Assembly: GCA_016110215.1 (NCBI GenBank)
Contig: JADWQD010000018.1
Span: 62,001 to 126,000 of the forward strand
Length of the DNA stretch: 64,000 bases
Source of the DNA: Capronia americana
Lineage: Eukaryota > Ascomycota > Eurotiomycetes > Chaetothyriales > Herpotrichiellaceae
Direction of reading: 5' to 3'
Positions 54,801 to 64,000 of this stretch are shown piece by piece (positions within the stretch are counted from its first letter, which is position 1; each line of letters opens with the position of its first letter). Position numbers and translations under genes: made by a program. Below the pieces are notes generated by a model, which searched no databases, was not told where the DNA came from, and saw nothing but the letters and a program-made list of their open reading frames with translations.

Positions 54801-55092
54801 ACGTTTGATAACGTGCCGTGGGTGGTGACGATGAAGAAGAACGATCACTATGTAAGTCACCGTGAAAGGGGAACTATATGGTTGCTGACGAAGACAGTTC
54901 CCGATGTCCGAATACGTGAAAGACCCTTCCAAAGCGAATGGTTGGAAAGTCATCTCCTATGGCTCGAAGGGCACCAAGAACAAGGGCGAAGAAGGAGCTC
55001 CCATAACTGCGGATGCTATGAGTGCTGAAGATGATGGCATGAGCGAAGGTGAAGAAGCTCCAGACAGTGTCAACATTAGATCGAGGCTGTGA
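51875..55092 (+). CDS. NMA111: Nuclear HtrA-type serine protease Nma111
   Basis: Exons 51875..52285, 52353..54851 and 54898..55092 give 1034 residues; the introns are 67 and 46 bases. It has a basic N-terminus ([20 protein letters not shown]) fitting a nuclear import signal. The first HtrA protease domain is complete: His in TNRHVVCAG, Asp in [12 protein letters not shown], and Ser in [16 protein letters not shown] domain follows (about 290-390, with [15 protein letters not shown]). A second, degenerate protease-like half has [11 protein letters not shown] and [15 protein letters not shown]. The C-terminus (after intron 2) is acidic. The two-fold HtrA architecture is peculiar to fungal Nma111 proteins, which in yeast cleave Bir1 and act in apoptosis-like death. 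Here it is intact. The target would be the chromosomal passenger complex, whose INCENP gene lies 7 kb away; this is probably coincidence. Confidence 0.95.
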
Positions 55093-56069
55093 AGGACTTT
55101 GGCAGCAGACGACGGCGTCGTAAGAGACAACGGAGCATTTGTAGAAACCAGGACAGCACAGACCTCGACATAACGAGTACCATACATATTCACAGAAACA
55201 AGGAATTTTGGCTTGTATGCCCCACGCTTACCCAATGAGCAAGGCTGAGATATGTGATGATGCCACACCGCCAAGCACTTTATTTCACTTTCACATGTCA
55301 GAAAGTGTGTTATCAGCAGTGGGTGGTTCCAAAACCATGTCTTTCACCAGGACGGTTGAATTACTCATGGAGGTCTCGTCGTCGAAATAATCACAGGGAT
55401 TATAGATGCAACCCAGCGAACAGGCAGAAACATTGCTCGAGGAGTCGGTAATGGGTAGGGAAAAGAGGCCAGAGTGTCTGTACTCGGTACTGCATGTCGA
55501 GGAATCCGGGGCCTGGAATGGTGGGATGATTGGCATTTGGAGCACGCGAGCACTTTCTGCACTACAACCAAGGGCGAGGAAACAAATCTCCGTTAGAAGG
55601 AGAAGCGCCCCAGGCAAAGGCAATGGCGTCACGGCGATGAAGTACCTAGGGGATTCTTTCCTGCGGGACCAGTGATGTAGGCGAGGGAAGCAGCCGATCA
55701 ATCAGAGGAGCCTAATGCTTGCTCCAAACAAGACCAGCTCCGCACGCGTAGCAGGTTTGAGATCACACAAAAGTGACGAGAGCCTGCACCGTCACCATCA
55801 CCCAACGCACTTCGTCCTCCTCAAAATCTCATCGTGCCTGCGTCAAGACGTCTCCTCCCTCAACCAAATACATCATTCGCCTATCGGGCCCTACCTCTTG
55901 TGCACACCCCCATTGCATTTGTCCACTCTAGAAAAGGTGGTGCCATCTCCCGTCTCTAGGACTGTTACTCCTTTTCCAATTCCTAGTCTTTCTTCCAACG
56001 TCTCTCGTACAATCACATCAAAAGTTGGCTGCTGATCTCTTCAGCCACCCGACAGATACCCAAATCGAA
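55093..56069. other. Gap between NMA111 and reticulon
   Basis: 980 bases. A minus-strand frame 55291..55701 (136 codons) has one hydrophobic stretch and several cysteines but no known family or start context, so I do not call it. From 55800 the plus strand is CT-rich, as in a leader. Nothing else is seen. Confidence 0.4.
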
Positions 56070-57600
56070 ATGTCTACCTTCGACCGTGATTCCGACTATG
56101 CTCCCCAGGGCGGCCTGAGTCCTGAGACGAAGCAAGCCAGTCAAACCAATGGCGTCGAGCCGGCGAACTTGCAGCAGACCTTGGTCAATAGTAAGGTAAG
56201 CAATGCGCAATCGTCACTCTTGCCTGCCCTCCCAGATCTATGGCTAATGAAGACAACAGGACTCTGAGCTTCATCCCCTTCTGGCTTTCACTGACGAGCC
56301 CCAGACGCTTCCGCCGCCGCCCAGACAATCCAGCAGCATCCCATCACACAAAATCTCGTGAATGGGTACGGCTTCAGTGGCAAGAGAATAGGGCACGCAC
56401 GATGCTGACACTTCTACCAGCCCTGTCGCACAAACAGCAAAAAGCGAAGCTGCTGCCACGAAGTCCGAGTTCAGTGATTTGGCCGGCTCTCGTCAAAAAC
56501 CTGACTACACCGCCAGCAATGCAAGCTTCCCCGCCCTTGGAAAGACCGCCTCAATGCTGAAGGAGTGATCGGTCTTATCTGTGCATTTCGAGATAGGCTA
56601 ACAGAGATCCAGGACACCGAGCTCACTCACTATCATTCATTGTGAGTACACTTCAAGACCTACTACATCAATCCAACCAGAACACCCCTGCTAACCACCA
56701 TCAGCTTCTACACCCTTCTCAGCGTATGATCACCCACTTTGCCTCGCGTAAACACTCTTAACATGCGACAGTGGAAAAACAAACGCGCCACCGGCATCAC
56801 CTTTGTTTCCGCGGTTGCCTTCATCTTCGCCGTCCGATACCTCCCCATCGTCCGTTATGTGATCAAGCTTACCTGGATGAGTCTTGGTGGTACGTGGATA
56901 TACATTCACTGCGGGATGCCAATTAACGCGAGTCCAGTTGTCACCATCGCAGAAGCCTCGAGCAAAGCTCTCATGGGCTCTAGTGTGGCCAGCTCGCTCC
57001 GACCTCGAAGGTACTACAAGATTCCAAAAGAAACTCTCGAAGCCTCCCTCGATGATCTTGAGAACCTCATCAACTTCTTCGTCATTGAGATCCAGCGCAT
57101 CGTGTTTGCCGAGAACATTCCCGTAACTGCGGCTGTAAGTAGACGATTGGTGACAGTCCCCGTGCGTTGCTGACAATGCGCAGGCTTTCTTGACTGCATT
57201 CATTACCTACTACCTCATCAAGATTGTTCCTTTCTGGGGCATGGCCTTGATTGCCACCTCCGTTGTCTTTCTCGGCCCGTTGATCTATCTTGAGAACAAA
57301 GAGCTCATCGACGCCCAACTCGAACATGCCGGCCACATCATTGGCCAACAGACCAGTCAGATCAAAGATCTTACTGCACAGCACACAAGCAAGGGACTTG
57401 AGTCTATGAAGCAGTACACCGGAACCGCTGCGGCGAAGGCTCAAGATTTGGTTGGAACCGCCCGTCAGAAGATCCCGTCTCCAACCATCGGCAAGGCTCC
57501 AGTCAAGGAGAATGACTTCCCGTCTGCGCCGCAGACCGATCTTCCCGACACCAACGCCGGTGTTCCTCAGCGCGAGACCGAACCCACCCCTGCTTTCTAG
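56070..57600 (+). CDS. RTN1: Reticulon-like ER membrane protein
   Basis: Exons recognised: 56070..56195, 56260..56357, 56421..about 56564, about 56613..56641 ending at a GTGAGT donor, 56705..56723, 56772..56889, 56938..57134 and 57184..57600. The reticulon domain starts at THYHSFFYTLLSWKN (built from three exons). It holds two long hydrophobic hairpins (RATGITFVSAVAFIFAVRYL and AFLTAFITYYLIKIVPFWGM) with LINFFVIEIQRIVFAENIPV between. The tail after about 57300 is amphipathic and polar (HTSKGLESMKQYTG). The protein shapes tubular ER. The joint between the third and fourth exons is unsolved. A good donor (GTGATC, 56565) and a good acceptor (ATCCAG, 56612) exist, but their phases do not match, so the frame breaks there unless a less usual splice or a sequence error is involved. 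Confidence 0.82.
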
Positions 57601-58694
57601 ACCGGTAGCAGAAAGCAGCTGCATGACGTTCGGATTGCTTCATGCTGTAACCGATGGCTTTTGTCGCGAGCGAATGGTGGAGAATGGGGGATATGAGCAG
57701 AAGCCAATGAAGGGTGAAACGAGACAACAGCGAGCACGAGTGAAGTTCTTCCAACTTGACTATTTGTGCTCTTATGAGACAACAGCTGATAAGCGTCGGA
57801 CACTTCGACAACTTTCGATCCTTTTCGGGGTTGATGGTACGAGATTGTGTGCACGCCAACCTATAGGCGACAGGAGATTGACGATGATTGGCGTCTCGAG
57901 ACTCTTGTACTGTATGATAAGAAAGAAGTATGATATTGAACCGGTAGCCCGAAATAAGCATGCTTCTCGGTTAGACGTTTTCCTTGATCACGGTCGTGAG
58001 GCTCCCAGCTGTCCTTCGGGCGCTCAGCAAGTCGAAAAGCTGCGACAGTCTAGGGTACGCGAGACTATTTCTACCCTACCTGCCTACGACGGTCGTCGTC
58101 TTTGATTCAGCGAGGCATCGTGCTATGTAGAGGACAACCTTCTTCACACCGAGCAACGATCGAGGGAAGAGGCCTAAGTAGAGACACCTCCGCGCTCGGT
58201 GTCGCCCTGGGAGCTAATGAATGGAGGCCGCAGGTCCGTAGTCCTCAAGCTTGAGTGTATTGTCCGCTAAGACATGGGAGGAGTCGAGGTGAGCACTTCA
58301 ATACCGAGTAGGCCCCGCAAGATATCAGAGCTTGCCGGCGTTCAATTCTAGAAGACTACGGTACTATACTCGCCTGACACTCGGACTGTACATGTGATTC
58401 CGTAACTTCTCTTCCATCCACCATTCATCTATCGCGACTTCGCCTGAACTCTACCGGTCCCCGAGGAAGTCAGTCTCGCGTTGGGCGGACGAGGCATGCT
58501 TTGCGCGCTCTTCTGTGCGTGAACTCTCTTACATCTGACGTCTTCATACCCAGCAGGATGCCTTGTGTTCAACAACCTCCTCGCGCATCCGAACTCCATC
58601 TGCGCCGTGGCTATGGTGACTTGTCTTTCCCCATGGAGTAATTGGCTTGTTGGTTTCCGCTCTGCCCTGAATAAACGAGGCTGGTGGCAGGCGT
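57601..58694. other. Convergent gap, reticulon / CoA ligase
   Basis: 1.1 kb of 3' flanks and spacer. Open frames on both strands are short, overlap and show no domain. No RNA gene is recognised. Confidence 0.45.
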
Positions 58695-60392
58695 TTACAG
58701 CCTCGCCCTCTCCCTGTCATCCCTGACAACGACACCTTTCTTCCCACCCCTCGCCATATCCCTCAACACGCGCCGCAAAATCTTGCCGCTTGGAGACTTC
58801 GGGATCTCGTCCACAAACTCAATTTCCGTGATCCACTTATGCCTCACCTTCTTTTCCTGCACATACTTGATGAGTTTCTTCCCCACGGCTTGAGGGTCAT
58901 CCGAGCGTCTGGAAGATTTCAGCACGACGTAGGCCTTGGGCCTTTCGCCGGAGTAATCGTCGGGAATTCCGAGGACGGCAACGTCCTCGACGTCATCGTG
59001 CCCTAGGAGGAGGTCTTCCAGTTCGGCGGGGGCGACACCGATGCCCTTAACCTTGATCATTTCCTTCAGGCGGTCGGTGATAGTGATGAGGCCTTCTTCG
59101 TCGATACTACCGATGTCGCCCGTGTGCAAGAATCCGTCTTGGTCGAAGGTCTCGCGTGTGGCTTTGGGGTTATTCAGGTATCCCATCACCACCTGTGGGC
59201 CGCGGGCCCAGATCTCGCCAGGCTCGTTGAGTCCACATTCTCGTCCTGTGTCCGGGTCGACGATCTTGACTTCCGTGGATGCGACGATCGTGCCGACACG
59301 GAAGGCGTACTTGAAGTCGTACTTCTCGGGCGGGTGAGCCGTGATGCAGGAGCAGGACTCCGTCATGCCGTATCCTTGTTTGAAGCCCGTCCCAGGGAAG
59401 CGCTTCTTGAGAAGCTCGAGGATCTCTGCGGACAGGGGTGCTGCACCGGAGGAGAACCGCTTCAGGGAAGACAGGTCGTACTTTGCCAGTGTCTGCTCGT
59501 CGCGAACCAGCCGGATTATTATCGGGGGCACAAGGAGCATTTCTTCCAGTTTATAGTCCTGGACGGTCTGCAGCATGCCGTCCATCGTGAACGATGGGAG
59601 CATGTAAACATTGGCGTTGAGCAAAACTGGCAAGTGCATCTGATGTACGAGCCCTGTAATGTGGAACAGTGGCAGCACGGCGAGAATCCGTCGTAACGTG
59701 TCTGGTGAGATTTGTTTAATTTGAAGACATTGGGCGATGACATTGGAATGTGCGATCATGACCGCCTTCGGCAGTCCAGTCGTCCCTGAGCTGAACGAGA
59801 GGAACCCGCAGATATCCTTGTTCTTCTTGCCATAAGGGAGGCGGAACTGTTCGACTTGTCCGTTCTCCCCGTGTTTCTTGCCCAACTCGAGCAGCTGACT
59901 CATCGTTGTGAACCCTTCCATTGTGCCCTCCAGCAGGAACACATTGCTCTGCGGTATCCCTGCATTCTTAGCCGCCGCCGCCGCAATCTCCATGCTACTC
60001 GGGACCGTGAAGAGGAATTTTGCCTCGGCAGTCTTCAACGCGTAGGTCATCTCCTCGACGTTATATGCTGGGCTCGCACCGCTGACGACGCCTCCCGCAC
60101 GGAGAATGCCGAACATGGCGCATGGGTACCATACTGTGTTCGGGGAGAAGAGGGCGACGGTTTGGCCTTGCAGGAGGCCGTAGTTCTTGGCCAGCGCGGT
60201 GGAGAGGTGTGTCGAGTGCGTTTTAATGTCGGCGTAGCTGAGGTGTTCTTTCGTGAGAGCGTTGGTGAAGCCTTTGATGTCCTCTGGCTTGTAATGTCTC
60301 ATGGGGCTGTACTCGGAATCGAAGAGCCATGTCCACACCGGGAGATGCCATGGCATCTCAATGGGCGGTTGCAGGGACTTGAAGATGGGCAT
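58695..60392 (-). CDS. 4-coumarate-CoA-ligase-like acyl-CoA synthetase, probably peroxisomal
   Basis: A single exon of 565 residues. ANL-family marks in order: the P-loop SFSSGTTGLPKAVMIAHSNV, then LPLFHITGLVHQ, FKQGYGMTESC, GEIWARGPQVVMGYLNNP, GFLHTGDIG, ITDRLKEMIKVKGIGVAPAE, and the catalytic lysine in PKSPSGKILRR. The enzyme activates a carboxylic acid with ATP and joins it to CoA. The mould 4CL-like group includes aryl-CoA ligases such as the penicillin phenylacetyl-CoA ligase, but the substrate is not set by the motifs. The last three residues ARL fit a type 1 peroxisomal targeting signal. It converges on the reticulon gene. Confidence 0.92.
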   Translation of the reverse strand: MPIFKSLQPPIEMPWHLPVWTWLFDSEYSPMRHYKPEDIKGFTNALTKEHLSYADIKTHSTHLSTALAKNYGLLQGQTVALFSPNTVWYPCAMFGILRAGGVVSGASPAYNVEEMTYALKTAEAKFLFTVPSSMEIAAAAAKNAGIPQSNVFLLEGTMEGFTTMSQLLELGKKHGENGQVEQFRLPYGKKNKDICGFLSFSSGTTGLPKAVMIAHSNVIAQCLQIKQISPDTLRRILAVLPLFHITGLVHQMHLPVLLNANVYMLPSFTMDGMLQTVQDYKLEEMLLVPPIIIRLVRDEQTLAKYDLSSLKRFSSGAAPLSAEILELLKKRFPGTGFKQGYGMTESCSCITAHPPEKYDFKYAFRVGTIVASTEVKIVDPDTGRECGLNEPGEIWARGPQVVMGYLNNPKATRETFDQDGFLHTGDIGSIDEEGLITITDRLKEMIKVKGIGVAPAELEDLLLGHDDVEDVAVLGIPDDYSGERPKAYVVLKSSRRSDDPQAVGKKLIKYVQEKKVRHKWITEIEFVDEIPKSPSGKILRRVLRDMARGGKKGVVVRDDRERARL

Positions 60393-61210
60393 CTTGACTG
60401 CCTTGTGCGTCTTGGAAGATTCAGGAACGACCGTGACTTAACCTGAGGAATGGCCAAGTGCAGAATGTTGAAGCTGGTGAGAGACAACAGGAAGAGAGGC
60501 TCGAGTCAACACGACGAGTCAAACACCCTCTTCAGCGGGTCCCGGGCGCAGAGGATAAGGTATGTCAGGAACTTACGACTCGAGCTACAGCTTCAATCGC
60601 AGCATCAAGACTGCAGGAACAGCCTCGGGTGGACCAACACCGGGCCAGGGCCTTTTCCATCCTTCCAGCCAGAGGAAATCCTCGGCTATTGTCGAAATGC
60701 GGAGAAGACGGAACACGACAAGACGTGGTGAGCCGGCGGAATATGAGGCGAGCTGGTGGCAGGGCCCGGGGGCGGGGGAGCACGTGAGGGGCGACCAGCT
60801 CGGCTGACCTTCCGCCTCGATTGTTTCCGGTGCGCTAGCCATTAGCGTGATGTCCCAGTCCCTCGTATCCGGGGGGGTGTGGCGCCGCATATCAATATCA
60901 ACACAAGGTCGGACACAAGGTCAGCCATGATATCGTACCCTGTCCTGGGGAGCCTAGGGGACACCGCCGCTGCGGTTCTGTGGTGGAACTACTGAGGAAT
61001 GGCTCCTTTGGGAAAAATGATGCCGGATGCGGTTCTGTAATTCGTACTCGGGCAGTATGCTCTGTCAACAAGTGAGACTGATGACTTGTCTTGCGTGCTC
61101 CGCTTCCGACAATTCGGAAATACTTTGCGCTACTGATGCCAGTCTGAAGTGTTGTACAGTCATCGAGCCATGCACTGCTGGTCTTTCAAGTTTGAAGACA
61201 GGGAGAAGAG

Positions 61211-61241
<31 letters not shown>

Positions 61242-61523
61242 CATCGGTAAGATCTAAACACAATAACCCTTCACAACTCCACGCACATTGGGAGTTCGAT
61301 TCCAGTCGCTTCGGGTGCATGCAGCACGCCACCATCTCAACAAAATAACCAACCGTGTTCCCCTGCACGTCGCCATTACCATATCCCGATGTGGGATATA
61401 TCCCTGTCTGCTCGCTTCTTGTTCCTGAAGACTGTCAGAAGCCGCAGAGGTCTCCAAAAAAGGCACTTACTCACCGGTCCCGATCAGCGATTTCTAAACG
61501 AAGCCGCCTAACGGTCTGGGTGC
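60393..61523. other. Upstream region of the CoA ligase
   Basis: 1.1 kb. It contains the (AG)13 run listed separately. No gene is recognised. Confidence 0.45.
61215..61240. repeat. (AG)13 microsatellite
   Basis: A perfect dinucleotide run of 26 bases in an intergenic region. It is likely polymorphic in length; no function is claimed. Confidence 0.9.
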
Positions 61524-62015
61524 TCATTGCGGCTGTGAGACGCCGGCTAAGAGGCCCCCCAATGTACTTAAAAAACTTGACTGATACAGGCCCGAAGTCT
61601 GCACCCCAACATGGATCAAGGTTGCCCTCAGCTGTGTGTCGGTAAGGTTGTCGACGAAATTTTGCCCAGTTTCTGCATCCACTTTATTGACGAGTGTGTC
61701 AATGAAGGTGAAGAGGTTCAAGCAGTGACCCTCCCCCCGCAGCTGTCTCACACAGCTGGTGACTTGTTGGTCGCTCCAAACGCCACCGTTGTAGTCGTTG
61801 CCAGTGTCTCGGATGTCTTTCACTGCTGCGTCAAGTGCATCCATGGCCGTATGCAGATCCTCCTCGTCTTGGGGGATGGCGGAGTCGTTCGCACCGGAGA
61901 GGCGTTGCAGGAACATGATCAGGCTTTCGTACATCGTATCATCGATCCCCGTGTTAATGTCCGTCGACATGTAATGCACCTCGTCCGCAAACTGGGTTGG
62001 ATCAAACGAAGACAT
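61524..62015 (-). CDS. Hypothetical protein, 163 residues
   Basis: An open frame from an ATG at 62015 to a stop at 61524, single exon as read. I do not recognise a family. The sequence is acidic and helix-prone (DPTQFADEVHYMSTDINTG, DEEDLHTAMDALDAAVKDI, GHCLNLFTFIDTLVNKVDA), without signal peptide, membrane segment or cysteine pattern. It looks protein-like in composition: even hydrophobic spacing and no low-complexity runs. The last 20 residues are less convincing, and an intron from a GTATCA donor after TSGL is possible, with a different end. It is isolated, with large gaps on both sides. It could be a lineage-specific or orphan gene. Confidence 0.45.
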   Translation of the reverse strand: MSSFDPTQFADEVHYMSTDINTGIDDTMYESLIMFLQRLSGANDSAIPQDEEDLHTAMDALDAAVKDIRDTGNDYNGGVWSDQQVTSCVRQLRGEGHCLNLFTFIDTLVNKVDAETGQNFVDNLTDTQLRATLIHVGVQTSGLYQSSFLSTLGGLLAGVSQPQ

Positions 62016-63469
62016 TTCGGAAAAGTCCTGGATTGAGAGATTTGGACTTGTCTCTTCGTCGGGGGCGTTCTGGACTGATCGAACTTTGACTATTGAGAGG
62101 TGACTGACTGGAAGACGGAGGATGGCTTGAGAGAAGACTGGATCTTACACCTACCTTTGATATAAGAAGCTTGGGAAGAGAGACGCGGGACCAACCCTGC
62201 CACGTTTCTGGAATCCGTATTGACCCGCCACTTGGCAATATCAGAAATAGTCCTTACATTACTCGGGACTCCTGGAAACAAACTACCACCAGCCCTCGAA
62301 GGTCTTCGTATCCGGTCGGACTGTCTCCCAGGATATCTCCCAGTGTTGTGGGCGTTACCGGTTTTGGACCAATACTGCCCGTCTCACACGAATACTTAAT
62401 CACATCGTACTTCTCCCACGTCGAGGACCAATGATAGGATGACCTACCCCGCCGCCTTCCAGTAAGCCATGTATATCAAACAGCTCCAAGTATTACGAAC
62501 CACTGATCCTGCTCGAGTGCCAAGACTGCAGTCACCCAAACGCTGAGGCAGTCAGTGTCTTCGAACCCCAATGTCCTGCGAATCTAGCCGCATCGCCACT
62601 ACCGAAGTGCCGGTCTTGGAGGCTTCGACGATGCTGAGGGGCCTTATTGTCGTTGCGTCGTAGGCCGTATGCCTGAAGGTTGCTTAATATATCGCTTGTA
62701 ATGCGCCTGACGTACTGCCTACTCGCCTCTCAGTGCATTGGAGCTCCTGGAGGCATAATGAAGCGCCACCTCCCGGATAGTCAGAATGGGGTTGGAGTTA
62801 GTCTATTGCCGGACATCGGCCTGCTTTTCCACATCGTTAGGACCCCTAGACCGAAGCTCAAACATCTGACCTGAGGAACAGAACGGAGGTTTCGGGTTGG
62901 ATCGGCCAGTGCACCTGCACCTTGCTACCTTAGAAGCATCACCAATGAGGCCTCGTGGACATCGTCAAGTCCATGCAAGCCATTTCCCAGTAGTCTGAAT
63001 CATTTGATTGCCTTGGTATGCCTTGGTATGCCCGAGCTGAACAAGCTCGAGTGTCAGTGATGAGTCGAGTAAGCGATTTCAGGTCCGATCCTAGCACAAG
63101 AGCTCCATAGGACTGCCGGCCAGAGATTCAGCGTGACATGAGATCGCAAGAGGCAAGCGACTGTGATAAAGGTGGAGTTGACGGCCTGTGCCACGATGAA
63201 ACATGCTGGAGCTCTCCCAGGATAATGCTCTGCTCGAGGTCGAACCAAACACAAGCGAAGGGACTAAGAAACCTTCAAAACAACATTTGTTTTGGGCTGT
63301 TATGTGACATTGGATAGTTGGAACACTTGGCAACTGCTCGCTGTCAATAGTGAATGAATCTCGTGCACATAATTGACGGTCGCCGAACGTCCCCGTACTT
63401 ACGAATAAACCAGGGTATCATTTAGATCTTATGGGGAGAAGTTATGCAATCCTCTAACAGGGGCCATGG
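62016..63469. other. 1.45-kb gap before CUS1
   Basis: No reading frame over 90 codons, and no domain, RNA gene or clear repeat; only a short direct repeat CCTTGGTATG at about 63010-63030. Confidence 0.45.
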
Positions 63470-64000
63470 TCACCTCTTACTCCTCCTCTCCTCGTCCCTC
63501 TTTTGTCTCTTTCTCGACTCGGAGGCGATCATTTCTGACAGATCTTCCTGGAAATCCCAATTCGGATTCTGCTCGGCCCGCCGACCTTGATCGTAAGCGC
63601 GTCGCAAATCGTCTTTATCCATACCGTCACGCGCAGCCAGCGCGTCTGGGTCCATCGACACATCCACGTCGCCCGGCTTCTTGCGTTTGCGGGAATCGTC
63701 CTGTCCTAGAACCGGCAGGTGGCCCGGACCTTGCTGTTGTGCGGCCTTGATGTCGTAGACCCGGTCTCCACCAAAGAAGCCCTCGACGCGTGTTTGGCGT
63801 TCCGGAATAACTTGGTATGCCGATCTAGGATGCGACGATACCTCCGTCTCTGTACCACGGCGCTTTCTCAGGTCGAATTCAGAAACGGTCTCCGTACCAC
63901 CAATCTCTGTCGGCACAGCCGAAGTCATGCCACTGGGCGTTTCCAGGCCCGTTGAGGTTTCGATGCCAGCTCCACCATCTTCTTCGTCTTCATCCTCGTC
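63470..64000 (-). CDS. CUS1: Splicing factor 3b subunit 2 (Cus1/SAP145), C-terminal part
   Basis: The minus-strand frame is open from the right edge of the window to the stop at 63470, about 177 residues; the start lies outside. It begins in an acidic stretch (DEDEDEED) followed by ETSTGLETPSGM, then FDLRKRRGTE, AYQVIPERQTRVEGFFGGDR, HLPVLG and KRKKPGDVDVSMDPDAL. These are the conserved C-terminal blocks of SF3b2/Cus1, including the IELRKQ-like, LYxVIPE and KRKKPGDVDVxxDPxxL motifs. The protein is part of the U2 snRNP SF3b complex and helps recognise the branch site. The tail after these motifs is rich in arginine, lysine and glutamate. No intron is seen in this part. Confidence 0.92.
   Translation of the reverse strand, partial: DEDEDEEDGGAGIETSTGLETPSGMTSAVPTEIGGTETVSEFDLRKRRGTETEVSSHPRSAYQVIPERQTRVEGFFGGDRVYDIKAAQQQGPGHLPVLGQDDSRKRKKPGDVDVSMDPDALAARDGMDKDDLRRAYDQGRRAEQNPNWDFQEDLSEMIASESRKRQKRDEERRSKR

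Noticed and set aside
55291..55701. Minus-strand frame of 136 codons with a hydrophobic stretch
   Set aside because: Possible small membrane or secreted protein, but no family, no convincing start and no splice support.
61285..61305. GAGTTCGATTCCAG, resembling a tRNA T-loop
   Set aside because: The flanking bases do not form the T stem, and no acceptor or anticodon arm can be built.

Overview
The window is from a filamentous ascomycete (Pezizomycotina). Intron-containing genes with short introns (mostly 45-60 nt, GT...AG, often a CTAAC/CTGAC-type branch site) sit on both strands. The gene set is that of a mould: Zn2Cys6 regulators, a Dal5-type transporter, an AcuH-type carnitine carrier, a SUN-family wall protein and an NMA111-type protease. 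My guess is Eurotiomycetes or a close relative; this is inference. No rRNA, tRNA, CRISPR array or intact transposon was recognised. Exon borders were assigned by eye from splice signals, reading phase and family conservation.

Left part (1-17.65 kb) looks like an accessory metabolic island. In order it holds the 3' end of a fungal transcription factor, an MDR-type oxidoreductase (-), a small cupin (+), a glutathione-transferase relic, a Dal5-like MFS transporter (-), a 1.8-kb gap, a secreted NTF2-like protein (+) and an ornithine cyclodeaminase/mu-crystallin family protein (+). Then come a PhyH dioxygenase (-), a Zn2Cys6 regulator (+), a sugar transporter (+), a second PhyH dioxygenase (+) and a second Zn2Cys6 regulator (+). 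Both zinc clusters are split over tiny exons. The heptamer CGGAGAA occurs in four promoters of this island (five copies), including an 11-base stretch shared between the cyclodeaminase promoter and the divergent PhyH/regulator promoter. This suggests a co-regulated, undescribed pathway whose substrate I cannot name.

Right part (17.7-64 kb) is mostly conserved housekeeping genes. These are RAD3/XPD (-), LTN1 listerin (+), PPM1 (+), a SUN-family wall protein (+), IST1 (+), AP-2 sigma (-), two small tandem CaaX-box proteins (+), AcuH (-), a membrane protein (-), a UBE2G-type E2 (-), PRX1 (-), INCENP/SLI15 (-), an acyl-CoA dehydrogenase (+), CNS1 (+), an SS18/SSXT-like protein (+), NMA111 (+), a reticulon (+), a 4-coumarate-CoA-ligase-like enzyme with a PTS1-like tail (-), an orphan (-) and the C-terminal part of CUS1/SF3B2 (-, running off the right end).

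The points most worth a second look are the shared promoter motif in the island, the tandem pair of short proteins ending in CxCCaaM preceded by LRGG (34.06-35.18 kb), the GST relic beside the transporter, the 23-residue insertion in AP-2 sigma, and an unresolved exon junction in the reticulon gene.
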